A model generated the notes under the pieces. It was not told the origin of the DNA and searched no databases. It was given only the letters and a program-made list of their open reading frames with translations. A DNA stretch of 64,000 nucleotides, taken from positions 6,178-70,177 of the forward strand of contig NW_022261843.1 in assembly GCF_009602425.1 (NCBI RefSeq). The letters run 5' to 3'. Every line of letters begins with the position of its first letter. Position 1 is the first letter of the stretch. The stretch comes from Actinia tenebrosa (taxonomy: Eukaryota; Cnidaria; Anthozoa; Actiniaria; Actiniidae). Positions 1-10,360 of this stretch are shown one piece after another. The translations under genes were made by a program, and so were the position numbers.

Positions 1-1239
1 TGTAAAATGTAACTACCCATAATCCTTGTTGGTCTCAGCTTCGTAGCTTTTCAGGCGACTAACTGTATTGAAATAAGTGTATATCTGTGGTAAACCTAGT
101 GACAGAAGATTTCTTAGATGGGTAGCATGCATGGAGGCGTATAGGTGTCGCGTTAATGCCTCACCGTGACGAGAACTACGATTCGAGCCTTTAAGGATCG
201 CTTCACTTTATTTGAGTGTTGATTTGAAATAATCAAATAACCTAGCATAACATATTCCTAACGCCAGGTCATTAGTTACATCGGTCCATGACTTGTCTTG
301 GACGCACTGTAACATCTAGATCTAAAGTGTATACCCAGGTCTACCTATTTAGTTAAGATATTTTTTGAAAATATGATATGTGATTTTGCTATATTTTTGA
401 CTGTAAATCGCGGTGAATTTAAATAATTTTATTGAGAATAAATTTGTCGTGCAGTACACCTTTTTACTGATACGGCAGCCATCTTAAATTATGGGATGCC
501 AGGGAGCAGACGTAGACATTTATAAAGCCAAGAGTGGCGACAAGAGAAAATTTTCTCTTGGTGGCGAAGTTGCTTTTTTTCAAATAAATGGAAAGTAACA
601 GTGGATTCTACAGGGTGGCTCTTCTTCCACTGGATTGCAATTGGAATTTAGATGTTTTTTACAGAGAGTAAAAACTGGAGAGCATGGAAAAAAAACCCTT
701 GAAGGACGGTAGAGAACCAACCTTGAAACAACTACTCAATTACGAATCGAACCGTGGTCGCCTTGGTGGCAAACGAGCGCCAATAATTTTACGCTTTCGT
801 TTTTACGCTTTAGGGTGGATAACGTAAAGTCATATAAAAAGACACCCTGACAACTGTGTACTCTAAATTTTCCAATATTTGCTACCTCGGCATCCAATAA
901 TCTCTTACTAATAGAATTCAAGATGGCCGCCGTATCAGTTCTTCGAGTAAACGTATACACTTATTTCAATAAAGTTAGTCACCAAAAACCTAGAAAGCTG
1001 AGATCACTGAGGATCATGGGAAACTTTTCATATCAAAAAAGCATATATATACAAAGCTTTTTTAATACAAACTGCAGCTCGATGATGCTCAGAAGAGGTG
1101 AGACTGTAACCGGTAAAAGATTTGCAAGTCCATGAACAGTTATCAAGCGGTTGAACGTGTAAAATGAATCTACCCATAATCCTGGTCGGCCTCAGTTTAT
1201 AGCCTTTCAGGTGGCTAACTTTATTGAAATAAGTGTATC
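1..1239. repeat. Direct and inverted copies of an ~80-bp repeat
   Basis: An ~80-bp sequence at 1-82 (ending TTGAAATAAGTGTAT) recurs in the same orientation at 1158-1239 and inverted at about 955-1028. The copies at 1-82 and 955-1028 therefore form the inverted ends of a ~1-kb unit that encloses the smaller element at 466-939, and the third copy lies 130 bp further on. No coding sequence is supported here. The arrangement is what a non-autonomous DNA element with a nested insertion would leave. Family unknown. Confidence 0.65.
466..939. mobile_element. MITE-like element with 25-bp inverted ends
   Basis: The left end ACTGATACGGCAGCCATCTT is matched in inverted orientation at 915-939, with 23 of 25 bases agreeing. 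The interior is AT-rich and has no gene. The terminal motif GATACGRCGGCCATCTTG is also seen in the element at 60767-61040, so the two are probably related families. Non-autonomous: no transposase. Confidence 0.7.
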
Positions 1240-2173
1240 ACGAAATCCCTAATGAAGGCTTTTAGTTTTTTTGCTGGAGAAAACTTAGAATTAAATATCA
1301 GAGAGAAAATTAACGCGTGTTTTAAATAATTTTGATTGGACAAAAAAAAAAACACGAAAGGATGGAAGTTTTTTTTGAAATTGTCAAAGCGTAAAGCGGA
1401 TGCTGTTTCCAACGATCGAGTTACGGTTAAGTGAGATATTTATTTTGTTTTCACTGCGTTTAATTGGAACAAAAGTAAAAACGAGCCGTTTTTGTTTCCA
1501 ATTGATTCGATCGCTCTCCTTCAATTAGACAACAGGTGCTTTTTTGCTTGTCAAAAGCGAATTTCTTCACAATATGGCCACCAGACGGACTGTTATGAGA
1601 AATGCCACACACAAAAATCAAGCTACAGTTCCTTGGAATGAAATTCTGTCGATAAAATCAGTGAAAAAAAGACGACTGCCTTCTTTAAAAAAACTCTCGT
1701 TTTTAATTTTTTTTGTCGATGATTTTTGCTGGGTGTGTATGACGTAGGCTATGCGTTGGTTTGCCTATGACCTAGCGCCTGATACACTATGACCCAACAG
1801 ACGCCTTTAAATGCTTGACTTTCTTTGTTGAGGTAACAAGGCGGTCTAACAGTTCACATGCATAGGACGGCTGATGCTCCAATACTTCTTTTTCTGTCGT
1901 TTATGTTATTGCGTCCCTTGGTGTCCTCTATTAGCTGGAGACGATCGAGATCCCTATTTATGAAGTGGCGTGCGATTTTAGTTGCTGTTTCTATGGTTAG
2001 GTAACTATTTAGTGAGCGTAAAGAAGTCGCGAGTGATGATGTTGCATGNACACTTCGAAGATGATTACTTCGAAGATGATTACTTGTGACAAAGTAGATT
2101 TGCTGCGCGAGGGCCGCAATGCATACCAGCAATATTCACCCGCTCTACAATTTTACTTTGAAACACAATACAG
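1240..2173. other. Intergenic, nothing recognised
   Basis: AT-rich sequence with short open frames only. None has a recognisable motif, good codon structure or splice-linked partners. A short local duplication (ACTTCGAAGATGATT twice) sits at about 2051-2085 next to an ambiguous base at 2049. Confidence 0.5.
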
Positions 2174-2346
2174 CGAATCGAAATATGGCGACCAATTTGA
2201 ATAATTAGTTCTGCACTGACTAGCGACTGACTAGCCTCGCGTTCACGTGGAAACATAAAAGCGTTTTCACATGTATGAGAGGCTAGTCAGTCGCTAGTCA
2301 GGGCAGAATAGTAGTTATTCAAATTGGTCGCCATATTTCAATTCGG
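2174..2346. mobile_element. Palindromic MITE, family of 60320-60500
   Basis: About 170 bp with long inverted ends. CGAATCGAAATATGGCGACC at the left returns inverted at the right, and the inner arms carry GACTAGCGACTGACTAGCCT and its complement. A second copy with the same architecture lies in an NF1 intron at 60320-60500. No coding capacity. Confidence 0.8.
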
Positions 2347-2824
2347 TGTATATTGCTTCGCGATTCATTGTACGATTTTGTCAGTCTTGCATTGCCTGTA
2401 TTAGATTATCACACCTTTACTTCTCATTAACCGCAAAAGAAGTCACGACATCGTGCGCGCTTTTATTGATGCACGAATGCGTTCATTGCTGTTTCTAGGG
2501 TTACGTAAGTTGATTGGACATGCAGGGTGGAGTCTTCGCGCGGTCATCGGGTTGTGACGTGGCCAGCGGGTGATCACATGGCTCTATGGCCACGATCAAT
2601 GAATGAGTCACCATGCAAATGATAATTCTATCACAAGGAGTCATCGTCTTCCCAAGCAAACGCCGTTAAGTAGTAAGAAAATAATGTGCGACACAAGAGA
2701 AGACAGGCATGCGTTTCGACCGATGAAGTGATTCACACACATCAACATTAGCACACGGACAGTTATTAATCGAAAGAAAAGTCTTTTTTTCGGGAATTTT
2801 GGCATTCATCGGAGGAACATTGCA

Positions 2825-4045
2825 ATGGAGGACGACGAAACTTTAGCAGTCGGAAAAACCGTGATTCTCGCGTTAATCTTCATCGTAAGCATAACTGGAA
2901 ATGCAATGGTGTTTTACTGTGGTCTCCACACACAAAGAATGTCAGCCATGAACCATATTATTGTAAATTTAGCGTTGAGTGAGATTCTGATCGCGGTTAT
3001 CGTCATCCCTATTCAAATCGAACGAGAACTCACTGACAATCTTATTTTTGGAAACACTTTTTGTAAATTGTTGGAATATATTCAGACTGTTGCTCTGGGC
3101 TCTGCTATGATGTCGCTAATCATGTTAAGCGTCGACAGATACTGTTCGGTTTTCCATCCTTTGTCTAAAGTAACCCGCCGCCAAGCTCGTCACATGATGG
3201 TCTTTTCCTGGTGCTACCCTCTTCTTTGCGCCAGTCCTGTGATGTACTATGTCCTAGGAACGACCCACCAACCCGATGCACTCTTACTTCAATGTCACCC
3301 AAACCACGAACATTCACTCACCCAACTCGATCGGTTATATTCCTTGATTGAGTTATGGTTGATATTTTTGCTACCTGTTCTCATGGTTGTGATGGTTTAC
3401 GTTGTTATAATTACGCGTCTTCTTCGAAGTGGAAGTCCTTCTCGAGGAAGAGCAACAAATAATGGCACACCAACAAAGACTGTCAATTATCCTGGACCCA
3501 TTCATCGAAGCTACACAACGGCTTTGGATTCAAATATCGTCCCTTTAGCCAAAAGGCGGTCTGTGATCATGAACTTGATAGTCATGTCGACGTATTTATT
3601 TTGCTGGGCTCCTCTAGCCACCTTGTTTGTTATCAAAAACATCCAAAGTTTTAAAAAAGACTTTAGTTTTCAAACGATACACGACCTTTCTTCGTTCCTT
3701 GCTTTAGCCAAGCTCTGTCTTAATCCCGCCATTTACAGCTTTTTCGACAACGCCATTCGAGACCAACTCTGTCGTTGCAGGTGTAATACAACCAACGAAC
3801 AAATCGTATACTCTGAAAAATGCTCTCGGGGGAAGCTTAGCGAATTGAGTGTCAGTAAAATTGGATTCTCTAGAAGCACTGGAATCCCTCCCAACAATTC
3901 TGAACCACTTCTTCTTACTTCGTCGAATCAACGGAGCTCGTACAAAGCAACCAGCTTCAACACTGAGAAACTAGTGCAAATGATCTCAAACACTCGTCGA
4001 TATAGAAGCTTAGGGATGTTTACTTCTCGAAGTTCTCAAATTTAG
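2825..4045 (+). CDS. Class A (rhodopsin-family) receptor, peptide-receptor-like
   Basis: A single-exon 406-residue seven-helix receptor, expected at the plasma membrane and coupled to G proteins. Visible landmarks: GN at residues 25-26 in TM1; LALSE in TM2 (Glu53 where most receptors have Asp); Cys80 before TM3; intact Asp104-Arg105-Tyr106; CWAP at 260-263 in TM6; NPAIY at 300-304 in TM7. A Cys-rich stretch follows (CRCRC), which could be palmitoylated, and then a ~90-residue Ser/Thr-rich tail. The overall look is that of neuropeptide-type receptors, but no ligand can be assigned. The ATG at 2825 is the first in frame and leaves a short extracellular N terminus with no signal peptide, usual for class A. 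A polyadenylation signal follows at 4119. The alternative is a lineage-specific orphan receptor with no bilaterian orthologue. Confidence 0.9.
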   Translation: MEDDETLAVGKTVILALIFIVSITGNAMVFYCGLHTQRMSAMNHIIVNLALSEILIAVIVIPIQIERELTDNLIFGNTFCKLLEYIQTVALGSAMMSLIMLSVDRYCSVFHPLSKVTRRQARHMMVFSWCYPLLCASPVMYYVLGTTHQPDALLLQCHPNHEHSLTQLDRLYSLIELWLIFLLPVLMVVMVYVVIITRLLRSGSPSRGRATNNGTPTKTVNYPGPIHRSYTTALDSNIVPLAKRRSVIMNLIVMSTYLFCWAPLATLFVIKNIQSFKKDFSFQTIHDLSSFLALAKLCLNPAIYSFFDNAIRDQLCRCRCNTTNEQIVYSEKCSRGKLSELSVSKIGFSRSTGIPPNNSEPLLLTSSNQRSSYKATSFNTEKLVQMISNTRRYRSLGMFTSRSSQI

Positions 4046-4118
4046 TCCAACAGGACACTGATGAATATTTTTCTAGTCATTTGAGTAAAACATGACTGAC
4101 AGTAAGGTTTTGTAAAAA

Positions 4119-4124
4119 AATAAA
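4119..4124 (+). other. Polyadenylation signal AATAAA
   Basis: AATAAA 74 bp after the stop codon of the receptor gene, in AT-rich sequence; the likely 3' end signal of that gene. Confidence 0.55.
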
Positions 4125-5611
4125 TATGAATACGATGATTAATAGAATAATAATCATATGGTTTTAATTTCAGTGAAAAAAAGTCAGCAAACAACAATGT
4201 ATTTAACAACATGCATTTTATTAACCAAAATAGCTAATAAAGTTGATATATTTCGTTCTCTATGATTTTTTTTTTTAAAGTAGGAATCACCTTTTTAACG
4301 CCTTCTCAACTCGCAGTTAAGTAGCTTCCAGGTCGAATTGTCAAGCTAGGGACACGGTTCAGCCGAACGAGAACATGCAATCTGTCACAGTTGGGCGCCA
4401 TTTTTGATTACTCATTAGATCATATATATACCTGCTTGGAAAATATTAAAAACATGGTTTGTTATTGTTCGATACCAATAGAACCTCCTAAAAAAAGTAT
4501 CGCGTATATGCGAGGCTAATTAACATGCAAATATAAAGGAAATCACGCTTTTTCTCGATGGAATTTGTGGCATTTCTTTTGTATTTCCATGTTAGGGTCG
4601 CATCCAAGATACTTCAGCAATAATGGCCAATAATCAGACAGTGCCTGGATGCGTTAGCCTGCGTAGCGGCGCTTTGAAGAGGGGCGCCCACCCGCTTCTC
4701 CCCCTCTTGAAAGCGCCACTACGCAGGCTGGGATGCATGGCCTATAACTTGTACTTACGCGCACTGATTGGTCGAGAGCTGTGCTGTATTACTGAATGGA
4801 ACATGGAAAAAAATTTTTTTTCGAAATGTTTTCCTGTTTACGTAAGCCGCTTGCCTGCGCAAACTAGCAGATTCGCCATGTCCCTATGTTTGAATAAAGT
4901 TGTTGACAGATGGATGCGGGATTGGTAAGATGAATACATGAGTGAATGAACCATGCATGCATAGATGAACGAATGAATGAATGAATATTTGAAATGAAAA
5001 ATGAATGAATGAATAGATGAGTGAATGGGCAATTCTATTATATTATATCAATCAAACAAAGAGCCTAAAAAGATTAAAAAGAATGCAAACGTCATTTTAA
5101 GCGCTTAACGACCTAGAAATGCGACATGCTAACTTAATTCTTATACATCGTATTTCATTATTTGTATCATAAGTAATTGGAGTTTATGGCTATATTTCTT
5201 TGTGTGTGTGTGTGTGTTTGTTAACAGGGCTCTCTTTAAACGAGTTCTACTAAATGAGACATGCATGCCTGTATAAATATCGTTAAAATATATTAATAGA
5301 TGAATGAATGAATGGGAAATTCTTTAGTTATTGTGCATACATATGAGAAAATCCCGTGCTTAAAGAACCAAACAGCTAGGATACGTGTCATTCCTTTTTT
5401 TCTCTTTCCACTCACAGCCATTGTTTCTTTTTCTGTTGATTTCGATTTTTTCGATTTTTTCATTTAGTTTTTTGTATTTGGGCTCCCTGTGGTTCGTGAC
5501 CGCTATGCTTCCTGGGAATGCGGAAGGAAGCCCAATGCATTGTGGATGATATGGGAGTTTACTTCCTCTGAAGCAGTTCTAAGTTTACTCGTATTTTGTG
5601 TCATTTAAATC
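4125..5611. other. Intergenic region with small repeats
   Basis: No gene seen. It holds a palindrome at 4656-4729 (listed separately), a GAAT-type microsatellite at about 4933-5025, a short GT run near 5200, and a segment around 4540-4610 (GATGGAATTTGTGGCATTTC) that recurs at about 57090-57140 in an NF1 intron. The final few hundred bases should contain the ARPC3 promoter and 5' UTR, but I see no clear TATA box. Confidence 0.5.
4656..4729. repeat. 74-bp palindrome, AGCCTGCGTAGC family
   Basis: AGCCTGCGTAGCGGCGCTTT at the left end is repeated inverted at the right end, with one mismatch (AAAGCGCCACTACGCAGGCT). The loop is a GC-rich 34 bp. A single related end with an A for G change occurs at about 42585 in an NF1 intron, which marks this as a dispersed short element. 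Confidence 0.7.
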
Positions 5612-8600
5612 ATGCCTGTGAGTAAATACCACAATTCTATTCAACAAAACCTACTAGGACACCTAGCTCAAGGGTTTATTTATTTGATTTTTCTATTTCT
5701 AGGCTTATCATTCGAGTTTAGAGGCGCCGATGTCTATCGGTAATATGGCGCTGTTGCCCGTCAACACCACCTTCAAAGGTCCAGCACCTCCTGGAAGTAA
5801 GGCTTTTGATTCGCTTTTTCTATCCTGTTACCTCCTTATTTCTTTCTAAATACATTGAATATAAATAAGGTATCTACCAATTACAAATAACTTGATAGAT
5901 ATCTACTATTATGAACAAATTTTGGCTAAATATTTGGTTACATGTGTGAATACTTGAATATTGACAAATAAGTTTGAAATATTTTTAGACCATCTGGCTA
6001 AATATTACCAAAACTTACAACTATATCAAGGAATAGTGTGATATAATTTTAGTCTAAGTCATAGTATTCATAGTTGTTATATATCATAGTCTTTGTTCAT
6101 AGTTGTATTGTTCTTTTTCTTTTTCAGACCAAAGTGGTCCAGATATTATTGATGAAGCAATCTACTACTTCAAAGCCAATGTCTTCTTCAAAAGTTATGA
6201 AATTAAGGTATTGTATTGTATAGTTGTATCGAAGAAGACTGGCATCTATGGGCAAGAATAAAGCATACAGGATTTGATGATTGAGCCATGCTATCCTTCT
6301 ATTTTAAAATGAAAGCCTCAACTTAATGTGGAGAGAGGATAATTGCTAAGTTTTGAAAATATCCGAGCCCCTTTTAGAATTTTTAGAATCCAGCCCTGTA
6401 CGTGGTCATTTTACCTCTCACATCCCTCTTCTCTTGTCCTATTCCCATGCACCCACCTTTCTTATCTAATCCTGCATTTGTTCCCTACTTATTCAATATC
6501 ATTCTCCCTCACATCACCTATCTCCTGGGTCTATAATAGGAGATCATGATCTAGCCAGAGATACATGGAAGGGTATTGAAATAATAGGGAAAGATCATCC
6601 CCAACCCTTCATGATAACCCAGTATTTTCCAATTTTGATCCACTGTTTTAAAAAAAGACTTTGTGCTTGTGTTTTCCAGAGTGAGGCAGATCGTGTTCTC
6701 ATTTACCTTACACTTTATATCACTGAATGTCTGAAGAAGCTGCAAAGGGTAGGTACAGTTAAAATAAGGGTATCTAAAATGCTCCCATCATTTATCTTAT
6801 TTTTGAAGCAACTATAAAATACTCCACGAATGAAATGCAGTTGTTGGTACTCTTTGTATAATGAGCCATATGACAATGTCAGGGCTTGAAATTAGCTTTT
6901 AAACCCACTAGCAAAACCTTGCTAGTAATTTTTGTTCTCATTAGCAATCACTAAGCAGTCACTAGTGATCGGACACAGTGAATAACAAACTTTACTTGAT
7001 GCGGGTTCTAAATTTTTCAGTCCTTTGATTTCCGGACTGTGGTGATACTCACAAAACTTAGCTAATTTAATTTTTTAAGTTTGTGGGCATTAATTTCATG
7101 CCCTGAATTTTATTATTATAATATTTTATATTCCTTAAGTTTTGATAATAGTTATAATAAGATTATTATCTTAAAATGCATTTAAAAAATTTTAGGTACA
7201 AGGAAAAGAGCAGGCCAAGAAAGATATGAAGAACTTGGCCATTGTCAACTTTGATTTGCCAGGAGATTCAGGCTTTCCATTGAATGCAATGTACCAGAAA
7301 CCAGCCAATAAACAAGACGCAGGTATAGTCTTGCTCCTTTTTAACTCAAGAAGTGTAGAAATGGTTACTGTGAGGGGTCTGAATATGCAAATGAATCTGT
7401 CAGTCACTCTCTTGCTCGCTAAGATGTTAGCAGATCAATAATAATATGTTTGTAAATCGTCTTAATTCATCTGCTTATGAAAGTTATGTGAAACTTCACT
7501 TTCAGACTTCATACAAACATGAAGTTCTTATCCTGTGAGGGCTGTTTCAGCTATTTATATCAGGAGCTAAAATTTCAATGTTCAAGTGTGATGATGAAGG
7601 ACTTATGTGACTCATGGTCCTACAACTGTGGATGATGTTCAAGGAGTGAAAATTGTGCATCTTTTACATGTGGCTCAAAAATCTCTGAGCACCTGAAAAC
7701 GTTAAAAAATCAGCTATGAAAATAAATATTTACTTGCTTAAATGCAACCATCAACTGGTATCTCCATATTTTAATGTCGTTTTAGCTTGAGAAAATCGAG
7801 ATTACTTGAGTTCTTTGGGTTTCAGATATTACAAGGGCGGATCCGGGGAGGGGGGGGGGGGACAAAGGGGGGCTGTAGCCCCNGTAGCCCCCCTTCAGCA
7901 GAAAAAAAAGGGGGGCTGTAGCCCCCCTTCAGCAGAAAAAAAAAACAAGACAAAACTGAAGAATTAGATGCCTTTTTTTATTGTTTTCCATTGTATTGAG
8001 GGAAGAAACTCAATTAGCCCCCCCCCCCCCAATTTTTTTGGGCTCGATCCGCCCTTGTATTGTGCTAAAATTTGTGCAGTTAGAATCCCATCCACAGTTG
8101 CAGATCTTGTTTCTGATTTCCTATGCTTTCTGAATGATTGACAATAGACATTCCACAAATATTTGCCGCACATAAGTCTCAACAGTCCTTAGAGTTGTAC
8201 TGTATTATTCATTGGTTAAGCCTTCTTTATTTTTGCTCCCAGACACCATGAGACAATATCTGACTCAACTTAGACAAGAACTTGGACAGCGACTTGTAGA
8301 AAAAATCTTTGATCCTCAGACTGACAAACCTTCAAAGGTGAGAAATTCATGAAATAAATGGTAGGGAACAGAAGCACTGATAGTTCAGGTTGTGGTCTGG
8401 TATGATCATATTCCAAGTACAGATCTTGCTGGTTCTCTTGTGCTTTTAAGGTTTCTCCAGTAATCTTTAGATTTCCTCTCTTAAAAAAGGCCACATGTTG
8501 GTAAGCTTTGTCTATAAGTGTTTCTCTGGCCCAAAAAACAAATGCAATTTTGTTTTTTTATATACTAAGTTTTAAATCCATGTTAGCACCTTTGTCATAA

Positions 8601-8893
8601 AAACCTATTGTAGATAATGGTAGAGTGCATACCATATGTCAGTGAAAAAGTTCAATAACAAACTTGTACAAATTAGAGCAGAGTTTTGTAGGTATATGGT
8701 CTACTGAACTTATAGTCTAATTTGTGCAATTTCTAACAAAGTTTTTCACAGATATATATGGTATGCACTCTATCTAATGAACCAATAATTTATTTTGTTT
8801 GTTCGTATTTTTCTTTCTTTTTTACTTTAGTGGTGGATGTGTTTTGTCAAGAGAAAGTTCATGGACAAAAGCTTGTCAGGTCCAGGACAATAA
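5612..8893 (+). CDS. ARPC3: Actin-related protein 2/3 complex subunit 3 (p21-Arc)
   Basis: Subunit of the Arp2/3 complex, which nucleates branched actin filaments in the cytoplasm. Seven exons join without a frame break: 5612-5617, 5703-5796, 6128-6207, 6680-6748, 7196-7322, 8243-8337, 8831-8893. The product is 177 residues (human 178) and aligns along its whole length: [11 protein letters not shown] at the start, [39 protein letters not shown] followed by KPANKQ, and [13 protein letters not shown] near the end, closing with KSLSGPGQ. Exon 1 carries only the first two codons, so a start chosen from exon 2 alone would be wrong. All introns are GT-AG. Introns 5 and 6 carry palindromic elements. 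The 3' UTR probably runs to the AATAAA at 9445. Convergent with the nucleoside hydrolase gene downstream. Confidence 0.97.
7832..8062. mobile_element. hAT-type non-autonomous element in ARPC3 intron 5
   Basis: The ends read ACAAGGGCGGATCC and, inverted, GGATCGAGCCC with GATCCGCCCTTGT at the right edge. The inner part is G-rich at the left and C-rich at the right, with a duplicated ~40-bp block (GGGGGGCTGTAGCCCC) around an ambiguous base at 7883. GGCGGATCC ends of this kind are typical of short hAT-related elements. The element at 38935-39105 has the same style of end. The assembly may be imperfect here because of the homopolymers. Confidence 0.6.
8623..8778. mobile_element. Palindromic element in ARPC3 intron 6
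   Basis: TAGAGTGCATACCATATG at the left is mirrored by ATGGTATGCACTCTA at the right, and GTGAAAAAG is mirrored by CTTTTTCAC further in. Total ~155 bp, no coding. The larger element at 28012-28294 has the related end TAGAGTGCAAACCATAT. Confidence 0.7.
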
Positions 8894-9444
8894 GAGGTTA
8901 CCCAAGGTAATTGGATTTGGATTTATAAAGATGAAAACAAAGAAAAACATGGCTACCTATAAGACAATTGAGCATGTACATGTAGCAATGAAAACAGTCA
9001 CTGGTGATATTAAAATACTGATAATGATATAGCCTTGAGTCTTGGCATATCTTGAGCAACGAATGTTGGGAAGATGGGTGCAAATGCCTGAAAGCTCAGA
9101 AATAATTTGATTTTGGTTGAAGAAACGTTTATTTAACAATTATGAAACCAACCTACAAAACAACACTTGACATGATATACAGGATATTAGATCATATTTT
9201 TCAGCATTTAACTGGCTTTCATCACATCATCATCATCATAATCATATTTTATCAATGTTATAGGAATTAATTAAAAATATTGACTTTTTATCTTTTTCAG
9301 ATAAAAAATTAGATTGCTTTCCAACTGAAATCTATTCAAGAACACCAAAAAATTTGATTTCTGGCTTCATCACAACTTAATCAATGATAATTAAGATGAT
9401 AGGTAAATTTGTATATTGTAGAGACCAGCTTTCTTTATTATTGT

Positions 9445-9450
9445 AATAAA
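9445..9450 (+). other. Polyadenylation signal AATAAA
   Basis: The AATAAA after TTGT at 9441 is the first convincing signal downstream of the ARPC3 stop at 8893. Between the two lies a ~550-bp AT-rich 3' UTR with no other gene. Confidence 0.45.
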
Positions 9451-10360
9451 AATATTTTTTAAGGAGTGTGTTTCTGTCTTTTTCATTTATCAATGACAGA
9501 ATGAATCCCATATTCATTCTGCTTTGCCACAAAACGTTCTATACAGTAATGTTAAAATGAGTCTGTTTGTAAAGAAAACATCTTCTACTAATATTGGGTC
9601 AAATTCTTTGCTAAATCAATCACTCCTCAATGCCAAAGAAGAGTGTCAGTACGTTTTTCTACATTAATGAAAACAATAGTAAGTTCAACACTATCAGTAA
9701 CGAATGCAGCACTTTCCAAAGGCAGGTTTTAGGCTGTAGGTTGTATTTTTCATCCATATCATCTCTGCTTGCAGAGGGATTATTATTTTATTTGACATTT
9801 CAATCCACAAATTCACACTTAATTTTATTCAGCTTGATTCTGGGCTTCAGAAGGCTCTCTTGCTCCAGTGCTTCTCACAGATTTTGTTATATACAGCTGT
9901 AAACAACTTGGAGGTTGAGGGAAAAGCTAGGTTGAGTTGGCATTGCAGTGCATTGTGGGGCTGCTTTAGGGGACATATTTCAAAAATGGTGGCTATTTTG
10001 TCCCCTAAGACAATCCCACAATGCACTGTAATACAGACTCGACTCAGTTTTCTCATCAACCTTGGAATGGCTAATCACTCTCGTAGACAAATGCAACATG
10101 TGCACTAACCCAAGAGAGCCTTTTCATGGAACTTGGCACAATTCACGACTCTAAAAACTCCAGTGTATGTGGGCTTAGCCTCACTTCTGAGGTTGGTAAA
10201 CAAAAGCAGAAATTAGAATCACAACACAATCAACTCCCTGATTCAAGCTTGAGCCCAAATACACTGGAGTTTTAAAAGTCATCAATTAGGCACATTGTAC
10301 AATCCTGTAAACAATTTCAAAGATTCAAGCTTTCTTGAATTCATTGGCAAGCACCTTCAC
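9451..10360. other. Gap between convergent ARPC3 and hydrolase genes
   Basis: Non-coding. Holds the MITE at 9911-10076. A second loose inverted pair, roughly 10140-10275, has CTCCAGTGTATGTGGGCTTA near its left end and GCCCAAATACACTGGAGTTT near its right. The 3' UTR of the minus-strand hydrolase should lie at the right end. Confidence 0.5.
9911..10076. mobile_element. MITE, GCAGTGCATTGTGGG family, copy 1
   Basis: GAGGTTGAGG and CATTGCAGTGCATTGTGGGG at the left mirror CCCACAATGCACTGTAAT and CAACCTTGG at the right. The centre is GGGGACATATTTC...GTCCCC. Other copies: 26071-26430 (interrupted), 48290-48372 (half), 55041-55205 and 62196-62376. No coding capacity. Confidence 0.8.

Noticed and set aside
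4623-4928. 101-codon plus-strand frame
   Set aside because: Built across the 4656-4729 palindrome, with no motif or support.
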